64,000 bases of DNA from JAGWBD01 sp965220615 (GCA_965220615.1 CBDCQL010000002.1:2453597-2517596); one strand, 5' to 3'. Positions 1 to 9,057 are shown, numbered from the stretch's first letter. A program made the numbers and translations. Notes: generated by a model from the letters alone, not told the origin.

Positions 1-778
1 CGAACTCGCCGGTCATCTCGTAGAAGGAACTGACTTCCTCAATGCCGTAGTTGATGTCATTGGTGAAGTCGCGGATGAATTCCATGGTCTCCACGCCGGC
101 CTGGTTGTTGATGGTGACCGTGCGCAGGTCGTCGCTGATCCAGTCCTGGCCGTTGGCGTTGAGCCAGGTCAGGAAAGCGGTGGCGGCGACGTTGACGCCG
201 ACGTGGTCGAGGAAGCCGTCCTCACCGGTGCTGAGCGCCCGGCCGACTTCCTTCAGTTCGTCCCAGGTCTCGGGGAAGGAGTCGAAGCCGGCGTCGGCCA
301 GTTGCTTCTTGTTGTACCAGCCAAGAGCCACCGCCCCGCCGGTCGGGTTGGGCAGCATCCAGGTCTTGCCGTCGTACTGGTTGCCGCCGAACTCCGCGGG
401 CACGAACATGTCGGCGGTGATGCCGTCCATGGCCATGTAGTCATCCAGCGGGATGATCGAGTCGGTGGCGGCGAAGAAGGGCAGGTCCTGGCGGCCGAAC
501 ATGGTCACGTCCGGCGGCTCGCCGGCGGCGATGGCCGTCAGCAGGTTGGGCAGACGGTTGTCCCAGGGCAGGAAGACGTTGTCGACGCAAATGCCGGGGT
601 TGGCCACTTCGAAGGCCGCGATGGCCGCTTCCATGATCGGGATGCGGTTGCCGCCCCAGTGGTGCCAGTAGGTCAGGGTGACGTCACCCTGGCAGTCGGC
701 GTTCTGGGCCTGCGCCGCCACGCTGAAGGTCAGCAGCATCGCAGTCAGTAGCAGTACGCTCAAAAGCTTCCTTGTCAT
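1..778 (-). CDS. ABC transporter sugar-binding protein, 5' part (cut by window edge)
   Basis: Reading leftward from the ATG at 778, the first 259 codons encode a cleavable signal peptide (MTRKLLSVLLLTAML, then a VAAQAQNA cleavage region) and a mature protein typical of family 1 extracellular solute-binding proteins. Visible hallmarks are TLTYWHHWGG near the N-terminus, AFEVANPGI, LLTAIAAGEPPDV, and a Trp/Tyr-rich sugar-binding face (LGWYNKKQL, TWDELKEVG). These proteins capture oligosaccharides outside the cell and deliver them to MalF/MalG-type permeases. An AGAAAGGA ribosome-binding site precedes the ATG. The permeases expected downstream would lie beyond position 1; the permease pair at 8181-9909 is a separate locus. 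The C-terminal half is not visible. Confidence 0.9.
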   Translation of the reverse strand, partial: MTRKLLSVLLLTAMLLTFSVAAQAQNADCQGDVTLTYWHHWGGNRIPIMEAAIAAFEVANPGICVDNVFLPWDNRLPNLLTAIAAGEPPDVTMFGRQDLPFFAATDSIIPLDDYMAMDGITADMFVPAEFGGNQYDGKTWMLPNPTGGAVALGWYNKKQLADAGFDSFPETWDELKEVGRALSTGEDGFLDHVGVNVAATAFLTWLNANGQDWISDDLRTVTINNQAGVETMEFIRDFTNDINYGIEEVSSFYEMTGEF

Positions 779-996
779 GAGGGGTTCCTTTCTCCTTGTC
801 CGGTCGTGGTGGAATCGCACCTCAGGTGCCGATTCCCGATGCCGCGGCCGGCATCCACGCAGGCCGCAATTTTGAAAATTTACCACGCCCCGCCCGGCGG
901 GTCAAAGAGCGGGGGCGTCAGGGAGGGCCGGAGGGCGCGTCGCCCTACCCCGTTCCGCGCTAAACTGACAGACATCCACAGCGAGGGCGATGCAGG
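779..996. other. Intergenic region, divergent promoters
   Basis: About 220 bases separate the divergent solute-binding protein and methyltransferase genes. A TAAACT hexamer at about 962-967 is a possible -10 for the rightward gene. No other feature was recognised. Confidence 0.35.
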
Positions 997-2451
997 ATGG
1001 GCGCCAACCCGGCTAACTGGAAGAATCGCACGATCTTCACCGGCGATAACCTCGACGTCATGCGCGGCATGAACACTGACAGCGTCGACCTCATCTACCT
1101 GGACCCGCCCTTCAACTCGAATCAGGAGCGCAAGGCGCCCATCGGCAGCGAGGCCGCCGGCGCGGCCTTCAAGGACGCCTGGACCATGAGCGACGTCAAG
1201 GAATCCGAGCATGGCGAACTGGCCGAGCGCAACCCGGCGCTGTACGACGTCATCACTGCGGCCGGCTCGGCGCACGGCAAGTCGATGAAGGCCTACCTGA
1301 TTATGATGGGCCTGCGCCTGCTGGAGATGCAGCGCCTGCTGAAGTCCACCGGCAGCATCTACCTGCACTGCGACCCGACGGCCGGGCATTATCTGAAGGC
1401 GTTGATGGACGCGGTATTCGGGGCGCAACAGTTCCGCGGGTCAATCGTCTGGAAGCGACATTCGGCCCACAATCTCGGCGCCAGGCAATGGCCGAACCTG
1501 CACGACTTGTTGCTCATGTACAGCAACGGCGGGAAGTGGCTCTGGAACACGCCTTACTCTGAATTCAACGAAGATTACATTCTGAAGACGTATCGGCACG
1601 TCGATGAAAACGGTAGATACAAGGATGATGACCTGACGGGCGGACGACCGGGAGGTGACGAGGCCTATCAGGCCTGGAAAGGCGCCGAGCCTGCTTCAGG
1701 GCGGGCCTGGGCCTTGCCACGCTATCAGAAGTTCCCGGACTGGATGGGCTTGCCTCCTGAACATCAATGGCAAGCGATGAGCATTCACAGGAAACTGGAC
1801 TGGCTGGACGAGAATGGATTCATTCACTGGTCGAGCAATGGACGGCCGCGCCTAAAGCGGTATCTGAAGGACGCCAAGGGCAAGATAACGGAAGACGTGT
1901 GGATCGACATCAACGCTGCCCCCAGACGCGAACGCGTCGGCTACCCCACGCAAAAGCCGGAGGCGCTGCTGGAGCGCGTCATCCTCGCCAGCAGCCGACC
2001 GGACGAAATCGTTCTCGACCCCTTCTGCGGCTGCGCCACGGCTTGCGTGGCTGCCGAGAACCTCGGCCGCCAGTGGGTCGGCATCGACCTGTCGCCAAAG
2101 GCCGCCGAACTGGTCATCATGCGCTTCACCGGCACCAAACAACTGACCCTGCTGGCCAACCGGATCATCCATCGCACGGACATCCCGCGGCGCACAGACC
2201 GTGGCGTTCTGCAGAACTATCGCACGCACAAACACACGCTCTTCGGCCAGCAGGAAGGCCGCTGCAACGGCTGTCAGAGCGCCTTCGAGTTCCGCCACTT
2301 CCACATCGATCACATCCTGCCGAAGGCCAGGGGCGGCGATGACCACCTGGAAAACCTGCAACTGCTCTGCGGCCACTGCAACCTGCTGAAAGGCACCGGC
2401 ACCATGGCGGAGTTGAAGGTCAAGCTACGCAAGGGCGGCATTTTGCACTGA
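997..2451 (+). CDS. Beta-class DNA methyltransferase fused to a C-terminal HNH nuclease domain
   Basis: A 484-residue protein. The N-terminal 370 residues are an amino-methyltransferase of the beta arrangement: catalytic motif IV DPPF (residues 36-39, in DLIYLDPPFNSN) comes before the SAM-binding motif LDPFCGCATACVA near residue 345. Such enzymes methylate adenine N6 or cytosine N4 in DNA. Residues of about 405-460 form an HNH/McrA-type fold: CNGC, then HIDHILPKARGG, then NLQLLCGHCN, which gives two zinc-binding Cys pairs and the catalytic His-Asp-His. Methylation and cleavage may therefore sit on one polypeptide, but the nuclease could also be structural or act on methylated DNA. It lies beside the CBASS operon on the opposite strand. 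The target sequence cannot be read from the protein. Confidence 0.88.
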   Translation: MGANPANWKNRTIFTGDNLDVMRGMNTDSVDLIYLDPPFNSNQERKAPIGSEAAGAAFKDAWTMSDVKESEHGELAERNPALYDVITAAGSAHGKSMKAYLIMMGLRLLEMQRLLKSTGSIYLHCDPTAGHYLKALMDAVFGAQQFRGSIVWKRHSAHNLGARQWPNLHDLLLMYSNGGKWLWNTPYSEFNEDYILKTYRHVDENGRYKDDDLTGGRPGGDEAYQAWKGAEPASGRAWALPRYQKFPDWMGLPPEHQWQAMSIHRKLDWLDENGFIHWSSNGRPRLKRYLKDAKGKITEDVWIDINAAPRRERVGYPTQKPEALLERVILASSRPDEIVLDPFCGCATACVAAENLGRQWVGIDLSPKAAELVIMRFTGTKQLTLLANRIIHRTDIPRRTDRGVLQNYRTHKHTLFGQQEGRCNGCQSAFEFRHFHIDHILPKARGGDDHLENLQLLCGHCNLLKGTGTMAELKVKLRKGGILH

Positions 2452-2492
2452 ACGGGCAAAAGGGGACGAAGCGTCCGCACGGTAGCGTTACA

Positions 2493-3131
2493 TCAGCACT
2501 TCTGGAGTTCTATCGTCCCGTAGTTACCGTCACGGCCTCTTCCCGTGAAGTAGAGACCGGCCAGCCGGCACTCACTCTCAACAGTGAGTTCTGCCGTCCC
2601 TCTATGGATTTGCATCGTGTCTACATTGTCATATCGGGGATTGTTCTGATATGAATACACCAGCTTCGGTTTCTGGCCACTACACAGTACGAATGAAGCG
2701 GAATAACTGTCGGAAGAGGATTCGTCGGTCTCCAGCCGGATTGCAATCTTTGTCCAAGTTTGCATTACACTTAACTTGACCTCGCGGACTACTGGCTCTT
2801 GTTTTCCATCCTGTCCACGATATGAGCTCTTTAGTTCACCTTTCCAATCTCCTTCCAGAACAGGAACCTCCAGACGAGTTAGCCATCTAACAACTCGCCA
2901 TTTCCACAAGTGGTTGTCAAAGGCCAAAATGGATGCAGAGAACAGTCCAAATGGTGCCAGGAATCTGGCAAACGCCGAAGTAAGAAAGCCTGGGACACCA
3001 AACTGATCTGCAAATGCTTCTAAAGGAGGATGAATTGAGCCACCGACAGAAACGCTGAGTGCCGCAACTGCCAATGTCCAGGCCCACTGAACCAGTTGGC
3101 GCTCGCTTACGCTCTGACTGTAAGGATGCAT
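2493..3131 (-). CDS. cap15: Cap15-like CBASS effector (two TM helices plus beta-barrel domain)
   Basis: A 212-residue protein with two predicted membrane helices (about residues 14-33 and 49-70) followed by a soluble beta-rich domain starting VLEGDWKGELKSS. This is the layout of Cap15 effectors, in which a beta-barrel binds a cyclic nucleotide and the membrane helices oligomerise and disrupt the inner membrane of infected cells. It starts 16 bases after the CD-NTase stop on the same strand, so the two genes almost certainly form one operon. Base composition is much less GC-rich than the flanks. The family assignment rests on architecture and the WxG-containing barrel start plus context; a profile search against the Cap15/SMODS-associated 2TM family would settle it. 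Confidence 0.72.
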   Translation of the reverse strand: MHPYSQSVSERQLVQWAWTLAVAALSVSVGGSIHPPLEAFADQFGVPGFLTSAFARFLAPFGLFSASILAFDNHLWKWRVVRWLTRLEVPVLEGDWKGELKSSYRGQDGKQEPVVREVKLSVMQTWTKIAIRLETDESSSDSYSASFVLCSGQKPKLVYSYQNNPRYDNVDTMQIHRGTAELTVESECRLAGLYFTGRGRDGNYGTIELQKC

Positions 3132-3147
3132 CTGAGATTTGCAAACG

Positions 3148-3936
3148 TCAGTCGTACCACATATTGTGCAGGGCGTTTATCAAGGCGGCTGCATCTTGAG
3201 TTGACCACTGCTCGCGATCATTTCCGAAAAGGTAAACTTGGCCATTCTGGCAAACAAGATCTGTGTTTGTCCCGTTCCGGAACAGCCAGTCGATTACATT
3301 CTGAACCGTACAGTGGCAAATACAGTGGCAAATGTTGATGAAATTGGAGTTCGGGACATTGTAGATCAGGCACTCGACAAAATAAGATGGCGCCACCCGC
3401 GTACTGAGTTTCCCTTCCCGTACCAATTGATTCCTCATGTTCTTAAAAATTCGTACCGTCGGCTTGTAAATCTCGTTGGTTCTCTTGTTCTTTGCCTCGC
3501 CGTTCCGAATGTGGAGCTTAGGATAATTGATCACTTGCCAACCTTCATTTCGCGTGTAGAAAAGCATCCCTTCAGTGCCCCCAATGAGCCTTTCGCACAC
3601 AACCACATCTGCATCAAAAGAAGCTGCTTTAACTTTGATGGACTTGTTGCCTTCGGAAACGCTACCATGCTGATAGTGATTTCTTAGATCCTTCAAGACA
3701 TCCCAGCGGAAATTTTCCCATACACCACGATGATCCACTTGCACAACAACGTCGACATCACTGCTACCTTGAACGTTTGTGTGATTTCTGTAGGAACCCT
3801 GAAGATATACGTCGATCAGATTGCTCGGCCAATTCTGCAGTATCAGTGCCTTTCTGATCGACTTGTGCGCATTCTGGGCAGAAACATGTGGAACATACTT
3901 GGCCCAAGTTTCCAGTTGACTGTTTGGGATGCCCAT
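3148..3936 (-). CDS. cdnA: CBASS CD-NTase (cGAS/DncV-like nucleotidyltransferase)
   Basis: A 262-residue nucleotidyltransferase. The active-site signature is clear: LQGSYRNHTNVQGSSDVDVVV puts the GS motif at residues 47-48 and the metal-binding aspartates at 60 and 62, with the third acidic residue in SFDADVVV (about 108-110). Spacing and the N-terminal helix match the SMODS/CD-NTase family, which makes cyclic di- or trinucleotides as alarm signals on phage infection. An AGGAAG ribosome-binding site precedes the ATG. The partner is the membrane effector immediately downstream, giving a minimal two-gene (type I-like) CBASS without Cap2/Cap3 ancillary genes. A 12-bp tandem duplication around 3311-3334 produces the odd ICHCICHC stretch before the C-terminal helices; whether it affects activity is unknown. 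Confidence 0.88.
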   Translation of the reverse strand: MGIPNSQLETWAKYVPHVSAQNAHKSIRKALILQNWPSNLIDVYLQGSYRNHTNVQGSSDVDVVVQVDHRGVWENFRWDVLKDLRNHYQHGSVSEGNKSIKVKAASFDADVVVCERLIGGTEGMLFYTRNEGWQVINYPKLHIRNGEAKNKRTNEIYKPTVRIFKNMRNQLVREGKLSTRVAPSYFVECLIYNVPNSNFINICHCICHCTVQNVIDWLFRNGTNTDLVCQNGQVYLFGNDREQWSTQDAAALINALHNMWYD

Positions 3937-4186
3937 GAGACTTCCTTATGTCAAAACACATCATCCACAGTACAGCAACATTAAAATATTTGGAAGCCTA
4001 CGCTATCTCACGCAAAGCTCACTGAAAGGATTGCAACAGACTTTGGATTTCGAAGACTAACTGCTGCTACAGTAATCTTGCTTTCTGCACAAACTGAGTC
4101 CGGAGCAGAGCAGCGCCGCATCCCCCCGCCGCGCCAGGTGATACAATGAACGCAGGCCGCCGGACCAGCGGCGGAGGGGCAGACCC

Positions 4187-4492
4187 ATGGGTGACGAAAC
4201 GATCAACAGCCTGGACGACCTGCGGCGTATGCGCGAGCAGATCCTCGAGCTCGCCCGCCGCCATCGCGCGCAGCGGATCGCCGTGTTTGGCTCTCTGGCG
4301 CGCGGTGACGCCCATGCCAATAGCGATATCGATTTCCTGGTCGATTTCGAGGCGGACTACAAACTGCGCGACCAAATCCGCCTGACGCAGGCCCTGCACC
4401 GCCTGCTGGGGCGGCGCGTGCAAGTGGTGGATCGTCAATGCCTGCGCGAAGAATGGCGGGCGACCATCCTGCAGGAGGCCCGGGGCCTGTAA
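4187..4492 (+). CDS. Minimal nucleotidyltransferase (MNT/MntA-type, toxin-antitoxin related)
   Basis: A 101-residue protein with the minimal nucleotidyltransferase signature VFGSLARGDAHANSDIDFLVDF: the GS dipeptide and the two aspartates of SDID. MNT proteins usually act as antitoxins that AMPylate a HEPN RNase toxin encoded next door. No HEPN gene is present: the next gene is on the opposite strand and encodes an unrelated membrane protein, so this is either an orphan or works with a partner elsewhere. A TACAAT hexamer at about 4142 is a candidate -10. It lies directly behind the CBASS operon, which also uses a nucleotidyltransferase fold, but the two proteins belong to different families. 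Confidence 0.82.
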   Translation: MGDETINSLDDLRRMREQILELARRHRAQRIAVFGSLARGDAHANSDIDFLVDFEADYKLRDQIRLTQALHRLLGRRVQVVDRQCLREEWRATILQEARGL

Positions 4493-4509
4493 GCGAACCG
4501 CCCCGACCC

Positions 4510-5841
4510 TCACCCCTCGCCGACCACCTCCACGGCGCCGAAGAGCACCATGTCCGGGTTCAGCAACTGGTAGTCAGTGGCGCTGACGTCAACGCCGACG
4601 GTGTGCGCCCAGGGGGGTTCGCCGGTCCAGAGGCGCAGCATGAGCGGATGATGGCCCGGCGGCGCGTCCTGCGGCAGGTCCAGATTCATCGTCTTGTGCA
4701 CGATCGTGCCCGGCAGAAAGGCCGTCGAGGGCAACAGCGTGCCGAGCTGGGGGTCGTCGTCCTGGGCGATGGAATCGAAGTCCGGCCGCGTCAGGGCGTG
4801 CAGCGACACCAGCAGGGACGGCTCGGGCAGTTCCCGCCGCGCCTGCCAGTAGAGGATCACCTCGACGCGATCTCCAGGCGACGCCGGCGCGCCCTCCAGA
4901 CGGTAGCCCAGCAGGGCCAGGTCGCCATCGAAGTATTCCACCAGCACCCGTTCGCTGCTGAAGTGCAGTTGCAGGGCGGGCGTGAGCCACAGCCAGGTCG
5001 CGTAGGCCGCAACGGCCAGCGCGCCCGTCAGCGGCACGAGCCGCGAGAACGTCATCCAGCGGGCGGAGCGTACCGCGCCGGGGCGCAGCGGCGGCAGCAT
5101 CCCCTGCGCCAGCAGCAACAGGGCCCCCAGCGCCAGCGTCACGCCCGCGAGTTCCGCCATTTCCTCCAGCAGGTCCCACCAGGGTTTCTGCGTGGAGAAA
5201 GCCTGGCAGCCCGCGGCCAGCCAGTCCGGACCCGCGCAGTCAGACCCGATCCGCACCATGGCGTCCAGCATCGCATCCAGCAAAAGGGCGCCGAGCGCCA
5301 TCATGGCGATGCCGCCGATCAGCAGGGCGTATTCGCGCCGCCGTCGTTGGCTGGTCAGCAGCAGCAAGACGGCCGGCAACCCCGTCACCAGGCCGGCCAA
5401 CAGGTACAGCGTTCGCCACAGTGGGCGGTTCGTCTCGTGAATCACGAAATACTCGTCCAGCGCGAGGAAAAGGAAACCGAAGCCCAGCAGGAACCAGAAA
5501 AGCCGGAAAAGCGGCGCCGGCAGACGCCCGTCGGATTCCTTCCACGAAAGGCCGGCAGCGAGGCACAGGGCCGCCACGCCCGCCATGAGCAACTGCGCCG
5601 CAGCCATGGCGACCGACAGACGATACTCGCCGCCGAGGTCGAGGTGCCATTGCAGCGGCCCCTGCTCCGCCCACAGCAGGCCCGGCTGCGCCAACGCCAA
5701 CAGCATCTCAACAGCCAGAAGAAACAGAACAAGTCGGCGCAGAAAAGGTGGCGGACGGACCTGCCACAACAGGATCGCGCCCGTCAGCGTCAACAAGAGA
5801 ATCCCCGCCGCCAGAGTGATCAGTAGCAGGAATTCATTCAT
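4510..5841 (-). CDS. Multi-pass membrane protein with C-terminal extracytoplasmic domain (paralogue of 11960-13267)
   Basis: A 443-residue protein of unknown function. The N-terminal 300 residues are mostly hydrophobic, with about seven or eight predicted helices, including a conserved short loop LALDEYFVIHE. A soluble C-terminal domain of about 130 residues follows, containing DRVEVILYWQARR and LRLWTGEPPW. The same architecture and the same phrases (LYWQARR, LRLWTGEPPW, DE[YF]F) recur in the protein at 11960-13267, so these are clear paralogues. C-terminal modules of this kind are, to my knowledge, common on polytopic proteins of Chloroflexota, often near glycan genes; that link is inference. 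It lies downstream of the glycosidase-like gene and may be co-transcribed with it. Confidence 0.75.
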   Translation of the reverse strand: MNEFLLLITLAAGILLLTLTGAILLWQVRPPPFLRRLVLFLLAVEMLLALAQPGLLWAEQGPLQWHLDLGGEYRLSVAMAAAQLLMAGVAALCLAAGLSWKESDGRLPAPLFRLFWFLLGFGFLFLALDEYFVIHETNRPLWRTLYLLAGLVTGLPAVLLLLTSQRRRREYALLIGGIAMMALGALLLDAMLDAMVRIGSDCAGPDWLAAGCQAFSTQKPWWDLLEEMAELAGVTLALGALLLLAQGMLPPLRPGAVRSARWMTFSRLVPLTGALAVAAYATWLWLTPALQLHFSSERVLVEYFDGDLALLGYRLEGAPASPGDRVEVILYWQARRELPEPSLLVSLHALTRPDFDSIAQDDDPQLGTLLPSTAFLPGTIVHKTMNLDLPQDAPPGHHPLMLRLWTGEPPWAHTVGVDVSATDYQLLNPDMVLFGAVEVVGEG

Positions 5842-5885
5842 GGGTTGTCGTCAGGGGTCCTTCGCGCGCCACGGGGCGCGTCGCT

Positions 5886-8147
5886 TCACTCTCCCGCAAA
5901 CCTCGCCCGCAGCAGCGCCGCGCCCGATGGCGGACAGAGCCGCACAAGCGCCAGCCCATACTCCTCCAGCCACTGCCAGCCCTGCCCGACCGCCTCCACG
6001 TCATCCACCTGCGGCAGGGCCGCGTTGTCCACGCTGACGGCCGAAGGCACTCCCGCGCCGGCCAGCAGCGTGTAGTTCGCCTGACCCGGCTGGTCCTCCA
6101 GCAGGGCCTCCAGCGCGCCGCCGTCATCGTAGCTGCTATTGACGATCTGCGCGCCGCTGGTCAGGTGCAGGCAGTCGCCCGCCCCGTTGCGCAGCACTTT
6201 CTGCCCGGCCTCCAGCGGCAGACCGGCGCGCGGGAAGCTGTTCAGGCCGATCAGCTGCGGGTTCAGCCACCAGGTGTATTCCTCTTCGCCGTGGACCGTG
6301 CTGAAGGCGTCCGGGTAGAAGCCGCGCTGCGGGCCGAAGGTGATCTGCTCCTGAATACCATGGCGCGCGATGCCCTCGGCCAGGTGGGCCCAGTCCAGCG
6401 GGCCGTCTCCGGGCCGCAGCGCCGCCAGACGCGCCAGCGCGTCACTGTACCACAGGCCGTTCCAGTGCACGATGACGCCGAACCAGGACTGCACGTCGTG
6501 GAAGGTGACGCCGAAGACCGGCACGGTACCGTAGCGCATGATCGGACGATAGTAGCCATTCCAGAGGAAGGTGAAGGGCAAGCCCGTCGCGGCCCAGCGC
6601 TCCGCCTGGTCGAGATAGCCCTCGTCGCCGCTCAGCTGCCAGGCGGCCACGTTGATGTTGATCAGCCAGGGCGCGGCCAGCACGTCCGGCACGTGCAGAT
6701 GCAGCTCCCAGGTCTGGGCGCCCTCGGGACGGCGCTGTCCGTTGCACCAGTCGGCGGCGCGCAGACTGGCGGCCACGGCCTCCGGCTCGCCGCTGGCCAG
6801 CGCCCAGGCCAGCAGCGGAATAACCTTGCCCCCGGTGTAGCCGGTGGCGCTGTCCTGCTCCTCACCCATCAGGGCCAGACGCTCGTCCGTCCTGAACGCG
6901 CCGACGTCGGCCACGGCGGCCGGCGTCCAGCCCCAGCTGCCGTCGCCCTGCTGCTCGTCCATGAGTTCCTGCGCCGCCGCACGCATGCCGGCCAGCGTCG
7001 CGCCCACGTCGCCCCGCACCAGCGCCGTGTCCAGCAACGAGACGTTGTGCGGCGCGCGCATGGGCTCGGCCTTCGGCAGGGCGCGCTCCACCTGGTCGCG
7101 GGCGCGGGCGCGGCGGACGGGGTCGCCTTCGGCCCAGCGGCTGTAACGCCAGAGCTGGTTGGCCAGCAGGGGTTCGAAGCGCGGGACCCAGTTGTCCTTC
7201 AGGGTATGGTGCCAGGCCTCGTCGCCCTCGTGCCAGGCGACGTCGAGATAGGCGTCGATGCATAGATCGAGATTCTCGCGCCAGTCGGCCTCCGGCGCCG
7301 GCAGCGGCGGCAGACCGTAAGTCTCCAGCCATTCGCGCAGGATGCCGAAGACGCCGCCCGGCGCCACGGCCAGGCGCGCCTCCAACGTCAGGGGGTTGAC
7401 CGGATCGACGCTGACGGGCGAATGGGCCTCGGTCTGGCCGGGCGTCACCCAGCGAGCGTAGGGGCCGGGCACGGAGAGCGCCATCAGATGGTTGTCGGGC
7501 CCGCCTTCGTGGCGGTTGGGCGAGGAGAAGCGCGCCGCCGGGTGGCGCCAGGCGCTGCCCCAGTTCTGGTTGGGGTCCCAGAGCAGGCCGACGCCGCAGC
7601 CCTCGTGGCTGACGGCCATCATGGGGATCGTGATCTGGTAGGGGTGCGGCACGCTGCGATCGGCGAACTTGCTGGCGGCGAAGCGCGTATCCGAGGAGGG
7701 CTCATCGTCCAGCAGATACTCGAGGCCCGGAAAGAGCGCTTCCTCGCGCGCAGCGCCGAAGCTGCCCTCGCCGGCCAGCAGACGCGGCCCGCTCCAGTAG
7801 AGCACCTGGCGCGGCGCGGAAGTCTCGAGGCGGCAGGCCACGTTCAACTGCTTCTCCTGCGCCACGCGCGCGATAGTGACCGTTTGCCGCCAGGTCACGC
7901 CGTCCCCGTCGACGAAGCCGCCGGTCAGCTCCAGCGCGTCCGCGCTTTCCTGCCAGCTGTCGGCGGCCAGTTCGACATCGTGGCGCGCGCCGCCTTCATC
8001 CTGGTAGACGAGCCGCGCCAGGGGTTCGCAGCGCGCCATCAAGCGCCATTCGTCGCCGACACCTGCCTCCAGAGTGTAGCCGACGACCACGCCGTCGCGT
8101 TCCAGACAGCTCAGACGGAGTGAAGCGCTCGCAAGCGAAGGGGACAT
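5886..8147 (-). CDS. Glycosidase-like protein, probable carbohydrate-active enzyme
   Basis: A 753-residue cytoplasmic-looking protein (no signal peptide). The N-terminal 250 residues look beta-rich (GYTLEAGVGDEWRLMARCEP onward); the C-terminal half is helical with repeated Trp-rich helices (AWQLSGDEGYLDQAERW, WNGYYRPIMRYG, WSDALARLAAL-like segments), which resembles an alpha/alpha-barrel (six-hairpin) glycosidase fold behind a beta-sandwich. I cannot name a glycoside hydrolase family. It follows the two sugar ABC permease genes by 33 bases on the same strand, so a role in breaking down the imported oligosaccharide is the simplest reading. The sequence GGCAT at the ATG is preceded by a GGAAAGGAGTCC ribosome-binding site. 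Confidence 0.7.
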   Translation of the reverse strand: MSPSLASASLRLSCLERDGVVVGYTLEAGVGDEWRLMARCEPLARLVYQDEGGARHDVELAADSWQESADALELTGGFVDGDGVTWRQTVTIARVAQEKQLNVACRLETSAPRQVLYWSGPRLLAGEGSFGAAREEALFPGLEYLLDDEPSSDTRFAASKFADRSVPHPYQITIPMMAVSHEGCGVGLLWDPNQNWGSAWRHPAARFSSPNRHEGGPDNHLMALSVPGPYARWVTPGQTEAHSPVSVDPVNPLTLEARLAVAPGGVFGILREWLETYGLPPLPAPEADWRENLDLCIDAYLDVAWHEGDEAWHHTLKDNWVPRFEPLLANQLWRYSRWAEGDPVRRARARDQVERALPKAEPMRAPHNVSLLDTALVRGDVGATLAGMRAAAQELMDEQQGDGSWGWTPAAVADVGAFRTDERLALMGEEQDSATGYTGGKVIPLLAWALASGEPEAVAASLRAADWCNGQRRPEGAQTWELHLHVPDVLAAPWLININVAAWQLSGDEGYLDQAERWAATGLPFTFLWNGYYRPIMRYGTVPVFGVTFHDVQSWFGVIVHWNGLWYSDALARLAALRPGDGPLDWAHLAEGIARHGIQEQITFGPQRGFYPDAFSTVHGEEEYTWWLNPQLIGLNSFPRAGLPLEAGQKVLRNGAGDCLHLTSGAQIVNSSYDDGGALEALLEDQPGQANYTLLAGAGVPSAVSVDNAALPQVDDVEAVGQGWQWLEEYGLALVRLCPPSGAALLRARFAGE

Positions 8148-8180
8148 GCCGGACTCCTTTCCGCCGGGCCGCGGCGCAGC

Positions 8181-9056
8181 TCAGGCCTTGACGGCGCCGC
8201 TGGTGATGCCGCGGATGTAATAACGCATGCCAAACATGAAGAGGATCAGCAGGGGGACGGTGGCGACGGTGTAGGCGGCCATGCGCGGCCCCCAGTCGGT
8301 GATGCCGTATTGCGAGGTGAATTCCGTCAGGCCGACGGAGACCACCTGGATGTCGCTGTTGCTGATGGTCAGCAGCGGCCAGATGAAATCGTTGTAGGAG
8401 GCCACGAGGTGCATGATGGCCACGGTCACGATGATCGGCCAGGAGAGCGGCACGGCGATTTTGTAGTAAAGCTGGATTTCGCTGGCGCCGTCGATGCGCC
8501 CCGAATCGAAGAGTTCCTGCGGCAGGGTGGCGAAGAAGGTGCGACAGAGCAGGATGCCGAAGACCTGGCCGCCGGAGGTCCAGGGCAAAATCAGGGCCCA
8601 GGGCGTGTTGATGATGCCCAGCTGGCTGACCAGCACGAAGGCCGGAATCAGCGTCAGCACGCCGGGGATCATCAGCAGGGCGAGGATGCCGAGGTAGATC
8701 GTCTCGCGGAAAGGAAAGCGCAGGCGCGCGAAGACGTAACCGCTCAATGAGGCGAGGAAGACCACCAGCAGCACCGAGACGCCCGCGTAGCTGACCGAGT
8801 TGACGATGTAGCCCTTCATGGCCTCGTAGCCGGTGGGGTAGTTCTCGAAACGTATCGGGTTGGGCGCGGCCCAGAAGCGCCCGTATATCTGCCCGTTGTC
8901 CTTCAGCGAGAAGAAGAGCATCAGGATAATGGGCACCAGGGTCAGGAAGAGCAGCGCCAGCAGACTGAGCAGGATCAGCCCCTGCTGGAAGTTTTCGCGC
9001 CGTTGCGCCTGGCGCTTCGTGATCTGCCGGTCCTGCTTCATGGTCAGCGTCGACAT
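8181..9056 (-). CDS. Sugar ABC transporter permease, MalG/UgpE type
   Basis: A 291-residue inner-membrane permease with about six predicted helices. It carries the MalG-family cytoplasmic EAA loop (ELFDSGRIDGASEIQLYYKIAVPLS) through which the permease couples to the ATPase, and the typical C-terminal GITSGAVKA. It overlaps in operon order with the MalF-type permease immediately upstream (1-base gap), the usual heterodimer arrangement for oligosaccharide importers. No ATPase gene is seen here; such importers often share one MsiK-like ATPase encoded elsewhere. Confidence 0.95.
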   Translation of the reverse strand: MSTLTMKQDRQITKRQAQRRENFQQGLILLSLLALLFLTLVPIILMLFFSLKDNGQIYGRFWAAPNPIRFENYPTGYEAMKGYIVNSVSYAGVSVLLVVFLASLSGYVFARLRFPFRETIYLGILALLMIPGVLTLIPAFVLVSQLGIINTPWALILPWTSGGQVFGILLCRTFFATLPQELFDSGRIDGASEIQLYYKIAVPLSWPIIVTVAIMHLVASYNDFIWPLLTISNSDIQVVSVGLTEFTSQYGITDWGPRMAAYTVATVPLLILFMFGMRYYIRGITSGAVKA

Positions 9057-9057
9057 G

